DNA from: Thereva unica
Lineage: Eukaryota; Arthropoda; Insecta; Diptera; Therevidae
Direction: 5' to 3'
DNA: 64,000 nucleotides
Assembly: GCA_949987705.1 (NCBI GenBank)
Contig: OX465281.1
Location: 179,690,516-179,754,515 of the forward strand
Below the pieces are notes generated by a model. It had not been told where the DNA came from. It ran no database searches and saw nothing but the letters and a program-made list of their open reading frames with translations. Below, piece after piece: positions 57,655-64,000 of the stretch (positions within the stretch are counted from its first letter, which is position 1; each line of letters starts with the position of its first letter). A program made the position numbers and the translations under genes.

Positions 57655-59087
57655 TCAAGTCTGATTTTGAATATAATTGGCAATAGCATATCTAATGCGG
57701 AGACCAGCTGTATCAGCCCGATTATTCTGTTGCTCAGAGTATTCTCTTCGTTGTGTAGTTTCAAATTGTAGCTGCTCATTCGTCCAAGTATGATTAATCT
57801 GATCGTTCTTGCAATTCAAAAAATTATGCAACACGCAAGCTGCCTGTATGATGATATTTGTGTTGTCAATTTTTACATCCAGCCCCTTCCCAATTCTGCG
57901 AAACCTTGCCTTCAACTGGCCAAAGGCATTTTCGACAACGCGACGAGCACCTGACAACTTTGCATTAAAATTTGCTTGATTTTCAGACAAATTATTTGAA
58001 TATGGGAACGGCTTCATTAAAGTGTCACTTAAAGTGAATGCATAGGAGGCACAATACAATTATTTAACATTATCCTATGTTCCACAAACAGGAAACTGTT
58101 CCGCTGCAGCTTCTTAAGTGGAGACACATCGTAAAGTGAGCAATCTCTCACACGTCCTGGTGCGCCAACAGAAATGAACATAAACCGGTATCTGTAAATC
58201 ACACAAAGTATTATATTTTTCAATTTCACTCGTGGTTCAATGGCCGTGGTTTACCGATAATCTACAACTGCCAACAGAACTGTTGAATACCACCCCTTAA
58301 AATTGTAGTAGTCATACCCACAATCTTGAGGGGGCCTGACTTCAATGTGGCAGCCATCTTAAAATTAAAAAACCTTGAAAATATCCCCAATATTTAAAAA
58401 GTCCTGTCTCCATACCTATCGCTCCAAAACATTGAGAAAAACCTAGCCGATTAAATCCTTCAATGCTATCCACTAACTTTTCCGAAGTTAGCGGTTCAAA
58501 TGAATTTAAATAGTGTGGTTTTAAAATTAACCAAACCGCTTCACAAAATTCTCTTAAAATTTCTCCCACTGTTGTACGTCCAACACCAAAGAGATGTCCG
58601 ATGCTGCGATATTCAGCTGAGGACCCTAAAGCATATATTGATATAGCAATTCTTTTATCAAGAGGAATTGCTTTCCTCATATCTGTGTTTTGTCGACTTA
58701 AAATGGACAATTTCTGACACAGGCACTCAAAAGTTGCTCTTCCCATCCGAAAGTTTTCTTTGAAAATGTGGTCGGACATACGCGGAACATCAACTTCCCA
58801 AAATGTCGACGTTCTTTCCTGTATGTCAAAGTATTAGAATTAATCCTATTCTCATTTACTTTAAAAATTATTACCTGCTGCCAGACAACCCGTTTAATAG
58901 ACCGGCTAGTGGGCAACAATGTAACAAGGGAATTAATTTCTCGTATTTTTGCAATAGCATTCATTAAATGCATTTGTCTCCTCTGCCGTAAAGCCTTTCT
59001 GGCCGTAATGTATTTATTTAATAAATTATTGTAACGTATTAATCTATAATAAGTAATATTCTTTCGTATTTTATTCATCTCTGACAT
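57655..59087 (-). pseudogene. Harbinger DDE transposase, four exons, lesion at second Asp
   Basis: Would cut and insert the element at TTA sites. Exons on minus: 59087-58875, 58818-58416, 58357-58255 and 58191-57655, each junction GT-AG and in frame. Exon 2 holds the helix-turn-helix region (IGHLFGVGRTTVGEIL) and ends GAI. The first catalytic Asp is completed across the intron (D before GCHIEVRPPQDCGYDYYNF). Exon 4 has FISVGAPGRVRDCSLY. Near 58040-58060 the frame breaks: NCIVPP runs to a stop, and the downstream frame resumes at YAFTLSDTLMKPF. Residues that normally include the second Asp (a GD-A-type motif) are missing. The third acidic residue, Glu in RRVVENAFGQLKARF, is present. Confidence 0.9.
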
Positions 59088-59288
59088 TTTTCACTACACT
59101 ACCACTTGTCAAAATATAAAGACGTATTTTAACGTGTGTCACTCCCTAAAAAGCGTTCGTCATAAATGATGAATTTTCATCATTTTTTGATTGCCGTGTG
59201 TCGAGGCTATTAGAAACATATCTCCTTAGCTAAGTAAGGCCGGAAGTAGTAGGACGATGTCCCTACATACTCCCCTCCCAGCGTAGCG

Positions 59289-59898
59289 TTACATGAATTG
59301 TACCGAGCGAATTGATGCTGCTTCAACGTCTCGGTCACACTCAAAAGCAGGTTTCAGTCGATCGATAGTTATCGACTTATTTGTGTCATTTATGTTGACG
59401 ACGAAATGTTTACGTAATCTTTTGATAACTTTGAATGGCCCTTCGTATGGTGTTTCAAAAGGCCCTCGGACGCGATCGGTACGTATGAAAACGTACTCCG
59501 CGTTCTCTAATGCGTTCGGCACGTACACATCCTTTTGAACTGACTGTCGGGGCTGTGTTGCCGACAGACCCTTCATGTCTGTGCGAAGACGTGTTTGAAA
59601 TTCTGAGTGCTCTAACGGATTCTCATCCGTTAGGATGGTAATTGAGTTGGGAACCCTCAGATTCTGTCCATAGACAAGTTCTGCTGGTGAGCATTGTAAA
59701 TCGGTTTTAATTGCCGAGCAAATGCCTAATAAGACAAAGGGCAAATCTTCACTCCAATTAGTAGTGTTGTCCCTTGCCATTAAGGCCGCTTTTAGTTGTC
59801 TATGGAACCGCTCAACCATCCCATTTGCTTGCGGATGGTAGGCGGTAGGGAGTTCTGCTCGTAGCTTCAAGCCGATAACATCTCTGTTAAGAAGTGCG
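59289..59898 (-). pseudogene. Gypsy integrase C-terminal fragment (CsRn1-like)
   Basis: A 193-aa frame with AYHPQANGMVERFHRQLK (the DDE Glu) and a GPY/F-like module (PYEGPFKVIKRL), ending just before the purine tract and LTR. The two upstream Asp motifs, RT and protease are absent; the 5' edge at about 59898 abuts the Jockey-type element. It is closely similar to the end of the 19.0-22.5 kb element (shared MVERFHRQLK, LPVVLLGIRA/LPFVLLGICS). Confidence 0.88.
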
Positions 59899-60054
59899 GA
59901 AGTTAAATATTCACTTTTCGTTGTTTTGTTATTATCTCGTCATCAATTAAATTGTTTATTTCTTATCATTTCCTTTTATTTAAACTTAAATAAAATAGAA
60001 GTGAAAAACGGTGAAATATCACGTGGCCACGCACTGCGCGTAAGCCCTTATCCC

Positions 60055-61586
60055 ATGGATGGGAACAGTGGAAACTTGCGGAAAGTTGTGAACTCCAACG
60101 AAAAACCACACGGGGAAACTTCATCTAATAATCCAACAGGAGATTTATTAACATTTCAAAAGAATGTCGCGGAAGTCTTAAAGGGAGACAAGAGGAGGTC
60201 TCAAGGTAATAACGCCACCGGAGTGTACGCATCAAACATTCCAGTACAGGAGAACTCAAGATCAATTGTCCCAAATGCTAACGGGATGACTAACGCTGGT
60301 AATTGTATGGAAGGCATAATCGCTGAAACAAGTGCCGTCAGCACTGAGGACTGGAACGTTTTCAAACTCAAAAGAAAAAGGAGGGAACTGCCAGATGGAC
60401 TTGCTTCAACTAACATTAGCTGTAAGAAACCTAATTTAAGTCAGAACAGATTTCAACTACTCGGCGATAGCGAGGATCGTCACATAACCAATGATAATTA
60501 CAATGATGATAATAATAAGAATCCTAACATTGGAAATCATAATAATAATAATTTTAACAATAGTGACTCGAGAGGTGGTGCTGCTAGTGGTGCTAGTGCT
60601 CGTGCTCAAGATATTAAAGGGTTCCTTCCGCCTATTTTTATTTACGACGCAGATATTGCGGGTATAAATAAAAGAATTAATGTTCTGTTCCCTAATTCCG
60701 GTCACAGGATAATTAAAACCAAAAATGGCTACAAATTGTTAGTGCGCTCTATTGACCAACCTAGAGATATATTTCAAATGTTAAAAAGGGTGAGGTTCCT
60801 TCGCACACCTTTACCCCGTCCTCCATAAAACCTCTTTCAGTCCTGCTTAAAGGGCTCTCGGCCTGGTATTCTCCAGACGAGATTCAAGACAGTTTGAAAT
60901 CCAATTTCCCAAACATCAAAATAAACACGATTAAACCTTTCACTACCCCCCATTCTATTAAAAATAACTATGTTCACGACTTCTTTCTGGTACAACTCCC
61001 ACCAGAACAAAATATTGAAGAACTTCGCTCAATTACATACCTACTAAATCATAAAATCACCTGGGAAAAAGTAAAGCGGCAAGGTGTATTACAGTGCCGC
61101 AACTGCCAAAAATTCGGCCACTCGGCTATAAACTGTAATCACCCTTACACCTGCGTAAAATGTAGCGAAACCCATCTACCCAGGGGCTGTGCCAAGATTA
61201 CTGATGAATTACCTTATTGTAGTAACTGTAAAAAAACAGGTCACTCCGCTAGCTTCCGTGGTTGCCCACAGTACATTAAAAATCTCGAAAATCGGAAAAG
61301 AAGTCCCAAGCCGAGCCCTGGATTCGATAATTCTCCAAACCTCAATATGAATAAACCCACACCGCCGGGCTTTACCTACGCCGACTGTCTCAAAATAGGG
61401 CAGCAAAGTTTTACCAACAAATACAGCAATAGTGAAACTTACGGGTCACCTAACAATAGTTTTAATGATTTTTTGAACCAATCGCAAAAACTGTTTAGTT
61501 GCCGATTGTTCACCTTATCACTGATGCGTAGTGATAAAAGGATAAAACCTGTGTCGACAATTAAACCTACCAGTTGTGCCCAGTGA
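60055..61586 (+). pseudogene. Jockey-type ORF1 (Gag-like), one frameshift
   Basis: An RNA-binding ORF1 protein of a Jockey-group retrotransposon. The frame opens at 59926, but Met at 60055 (MDGNSGNLRK) is a likelier start because the upstream 43 codons look like translated 5' UTR. The N-terminal half is Asn/Ser-rich with a poly-Asn stretch (about 60490-60560). The conserved core begins FLPPIFIYDADI. A frameshift near 60810 moves the reading into the frame with SSIKPLSVLLKG, then KITWEKVKRQGV and CCHC-type knuckles CRNCQKFGH, CVKCSETH and CSNCKKTGH (61098-61260). No ORF2 follows, so the element is 3' deleted or truncated. Dead as it stands. Confidence 0.85.
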
Positions 61587-61863
61587 ATGTAGATCACCTT
61601 GACTGATTATGCAATGATAATAATGATCGTGCAATTAATATTCTAGGTTGACTTAGAAATGAGAACAGCTTTGATTTAGTGTAAAAATAAAATCTTTATT
61701 CATTAAATTTGTTCCTTAGATGTAACAAAAATTAATTAGTATTTTTGGTTTTTTAAGTGGTATCACAACATTTTGCATATGTTATTTCCACTTTCACCAA
61801 TATGGCATATGTGGAAGAACCTTCACAATCTGCTGTGTAGTACCATGTAGTAAGATATTATTA
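61587..61863. other. Noncoding spacer
   Basis: AT-rich, with AATAAAATC near 61688. It may be 3' sequence of the ORF1 element or host. Nothing else recognised. Confidence 0.4.
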
Positions 61864-61894
61864 TCCTTACTAATATTATAAATGCGAAAGTAAC

Positions 61895-61950
<56 letters not shown>
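61895..61950 (+). repeat. (TCTG)n microsatellite
   Basis: Fourteen consecutive TCTG units, uninterrupted, 30 bases after the Helitron-like start. Confidence 0.97.
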
Positions 61951-61951
<1 letters not shown>

Positions 61952-62164
61952 TACGCTTTCACGCCTAAACCACTAAACCGATTTTGATGAAATTTGCTAC
62001 AGACATAGTTTAGACCTTGGAGACGGACATAGGCTACTTTTTATGGAGAAAAAAAAGGGTTTAAGGGGGTGAAATGGGGTTCAATAAGTTGTAAGGGGAT
62101 TTTTTATCTTTACTTTTTTTTCTATTGTATAAAAAGTAACTGACTGACAGACAACGCACAACCT

Positions 62165-64000
62165 AAACCGCTGGAGCTAAAGGGCTGAAATTTTGACAGT
62201 GCATCCCTATAATGGCGTGGACATCCACTAAAAAGCGATTTTTCGAAATTCATCCCCTAAGGGGGTGAAATGGGGTTTATCCAAACCGCTGGAGCTATAG
62301 GGCTGAAATTTGGACAGTGCATCCCTATAATGGAGTGGACATCCACTATAAAGCGATTTTTCGAAATTCATCCCCTAAGGGGGTGAAATGGGGTTTATCC
62401 AAACCGTTGGAGCTATAGGGCTGAAATTTTGGCAGTGCATCCCTATAATGGCGTGGACATCCGCTAAGAAGCGATTTTTCGAAATTCATCCCCTAAGGGG
62501 GTGAAATGGGGTTTACCCAAACCGCTGGAGCTATAGGGCTGAAATTTTGACAGTGCATCCCTATAATGGCGTGGACATCCACTAAAGAGCGATTTTTCGA
62601 AATTCATCCCCTAAGGGGGTGAAATGGGGTTTATCCAAACCGTTGGAGCTATAGGGCTGAAATTTGGACAGTGCATCCCTATAATGGAGTGGACATCCGC
62701 TAAGAAGCGATTTTTCGAAATTCATCCCCTAAGGGGGTGAAATGGGGTTTACCCAAACCGCTGGAGCTATAGGGCTGAAATTTTGACAGTGCATCCCTAT
62801 AATGGCGTGGACATCCACTAAAGAGCGATTTTTCGAAATTCATCCCCTAAGGGTGTGAAATGGGGTTTTTACAAACCGCTAAAGCTATAGGGCTGAAATT
62901 TTGACAGTGCATCCCTATAATGGCGTGGACATCCACTATAAAGCGATTTTTCGAAATTCATCCCTTAAGGGGGTGAAATGGGGTTTATCCAAACCGCTGG
63001 AGCTATAGGGTTGAAATTTTAACAGTGGATCCCTTTAATGACGTGGACATCCACTAAAGAGCGATTTTTCGAAATTCATCCCCTAAGGGTGTGAAATGGG
63101 GTTTTTACAAACCGCTAAAGCTATAGGGCTGAAATTTTGACAGTGCATCCCTATAATGACGTTTACATCCAGTAATCCACTAAAGAGCGATTTTTCAAAA
63201 TTCATCCCCTAAGGGTGTGAAATAGGGTTTTTACAAACCGCTAAAGCTATAGGGCTGAAATTTGGACAGTGCATCCCTATAATGGAGTGGACATCCACTA
63301 TAAAGCGATTTTTCGAAATTCATCCCTTAAGCGGGTGAAATAGGGTTTATCCAAACCGCTGGAGCTATAGGGTTGAAATTTTAACAGTGCATCCCTATAA
63401 TGACGTGGACATCCACTATAAAGCGATTTTTCGAAATTCATCCCTTAAGCGGGTGAAATAGGGTTTATCCAAACCGCTGGAGCTATAGGGTTGAAATTTT
63501 AACAGTGCATCCCTATAATGACGTGGATATCCACTATAAAGCGATTTTTCGAAATTCATCCCTTAAGCGGGTGAAATAGGGTTTATCCAAACCGCTGGAG
63601 CTATAGGGCTGAAATTTTGACAGTGCATCCCTATAATGGCGTGAACATCCACTAAGAAGCGATTTTTCAAAATTCATCCCCTAAGGGTGTGAAATGGGGT
63701 TTTTACAAACCGCTAAAGCTATAGGGCTGAAATTTGGACAGTGCATCCCTATAATGACGTTTACATCCAGTAATCCACTAAAGAGCGATTTTTCAAAATT
63801 CATCCCCTAAGGGTGTGAAATAGGGATTTTACAAACCGCTAAAGCTATAGGGCTGAAATTTGGACAGTGCATCCCTATAATGGAGTGGACATCCACTATA
63901 AAGCGATTTTTCGAAATTCATCCCTTAAGCGGGTGAAATAGGGTTTATCCAAACCGCTGGAGCTATAGGGTTGAAATTTTAACAGTGCATCCCTATAATG
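62165..64000 (+). repeat. 118-bp minisatellite array, block 4
   Basis: About 15.5 units at 118-base spacing (GCTGAAA at 62184, 62302 and 62420), reaching the window end. Units carry CATCCCCTAAGGGGGTGAAA and GACAGTGCATCCCTATAATG. Variants such as CCCTTAAGCGGG recur in groups, and a roughly 13-base insertion (CATCCAGTAATCC) marks units near 63168 and 63767, showing local multi-unit duplication. Orientation is that of block 3. Confidence 0.93.

Larger units (their letters stand above)
56363..59209. mobile_element. PIF/Harbinger DNA transposon
   Basis: A 2847-bp element flanked by TTA (56360-56362, 59210-59212) with ends TAGCCTCGACACACG and CGTGTGTCGAGGCTA. It holds two convergently transcribed genes: a MADF/Myb-like DNA-binding protein on plus and a DDE transposase on minus. 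This two-gene layout with TTA duplications is diagnostic of Harbinger elements. The transposase carries a lesion, so the copy is probably not autonomous. Confidence 0.95.
56166..59267 (-). repeat. LTR of truncated gypsy element, split by Harbinger
   Basis: 59267 down to 59210 plus 56362 down to 56166 form one LTR of about 250 bases in minus orientation. It starts TGTAGGGACATCG directly after a purine tract (GGGAGGGGAGTA on the minus strand, 59268-59280) and ends AATGTATAGTACA. The Harbinger insertion divides it. Its left edge lies two bases from the Helitron-like CTAG end. Confidence 0.7.
61864..64000 (+). mobile_element. Helitron-like element, 5' part (runs off window)
   Basis: Starts TCCTTACTAATATTATAAAT preceded by A, as Helitron 5' ends (TC) are. 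It then has (TCTG)n, a conserved block with ACGCTTTCACGCCTAAACCA and ACCGATTTTGATGAAATTTG, then the 118-bp array. This 5' block resembles Helitron-type repeats known from several insect orders (recalled, not searched). The 3' end lies beyond the window. Confidence 0.6.

Noticed and set aside
60055..61586. Telomeric HeT-A-type element
   Set aside because: No tandem head-to-tail arrangement, no oligo-A junctions and no telomeric context in the window.

Overview
The window is eukaryotic, AT-rich, and made almost entirely of transposable elements in many states of decay. There is no operon structure, Shine-Dalgarno signal, CRISPR array or convincing host gene. Spliced GT-AG introns in a Harbinger transposon, BEL/Pao, Ty3/gypsy, Jockey-like and RTE-like retroelements, TTA-, TTAA- and 8-bp-TSD DNA transposons, and Helitron-like ends all point to an insect. 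Short ATACATATGTATGTAC-type microsatellites suggest a dipteran, but that is inference only. The density of nested insertions fits heterochromatin or another repeat-rich region.

Layout. 1-1576: AT-rich spacer with small hairpins. 1581-6033: complete minus-strand Ty3/gypsy element with two identical 200-bp LTRs and one uninterrupted 1273-aa gag-pol. 6.1-7.1 kb: fold-back. 7.46-8.68 kb: integrase end and 3' LTR of a second gypsy element. 8.7-19 kb: dispersed repeats, tRNA-like segments, a decayed non-LTR RT, a near-perfect 372-bp-arm hairpin (11295-12081), and a larger inverted repeat (14.0-17.4 kb) with another RT relic inside. 19.0-22.9 kb: decayed gypsy element carrying a TTA-flanked MITE. 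23419-32873: a BEL/Pao element with LTRs, PBS, PPT and 5-bp TSD; its leader holds about 24 copies of an 82-84 bp repeat and a piggyBac-like MITE, and its pol is split by another TTA-flanked MITE. The BEL element itself sits inside a dispersed repeat that recurs inverted at 41.5-43.3 kb.

34.0-36.6 kb is a fold-back with tRNA-like segments and a 434-bp MITE. 38096-41285 is an RTE-like retrotransposon with a 12-bp TSD inside one arm of a hairpin. 43421-44584 is a hAT-like non-autonomous element. 46.2-49.6 kb is a broken minus-strand non-LTR element. 50771-56163 is a large Helitron-like composite with CTAG ends in opposite orientation and 118-bp minisatellite arrays, interrupted by a 1669-bp putative solo LTR. 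56363-59209 is a Harbinger element with two genes, inserted in the LTR of a truncated gypsy element (56166-59898). 59.9-61.6 kb is a frameshifted Jockey-type ORF1. From 61864 to the window end a second Helitron-like element carries the same 118-bp array.

The genes do not act together as a pathway; they are independent selfish elements. What can be read is an order of insertion from nesting: dispersed repeat, then BEL, then MITEs; gypsy LTR, then Harbinger; hairpin, then RTE element. Only the gypsy element at 1581-6033 looks coding-competent. I found no clearly new biological system; the strongest leads are the repeat-laden BEL leader and the Helitron-like minisatellite composites.
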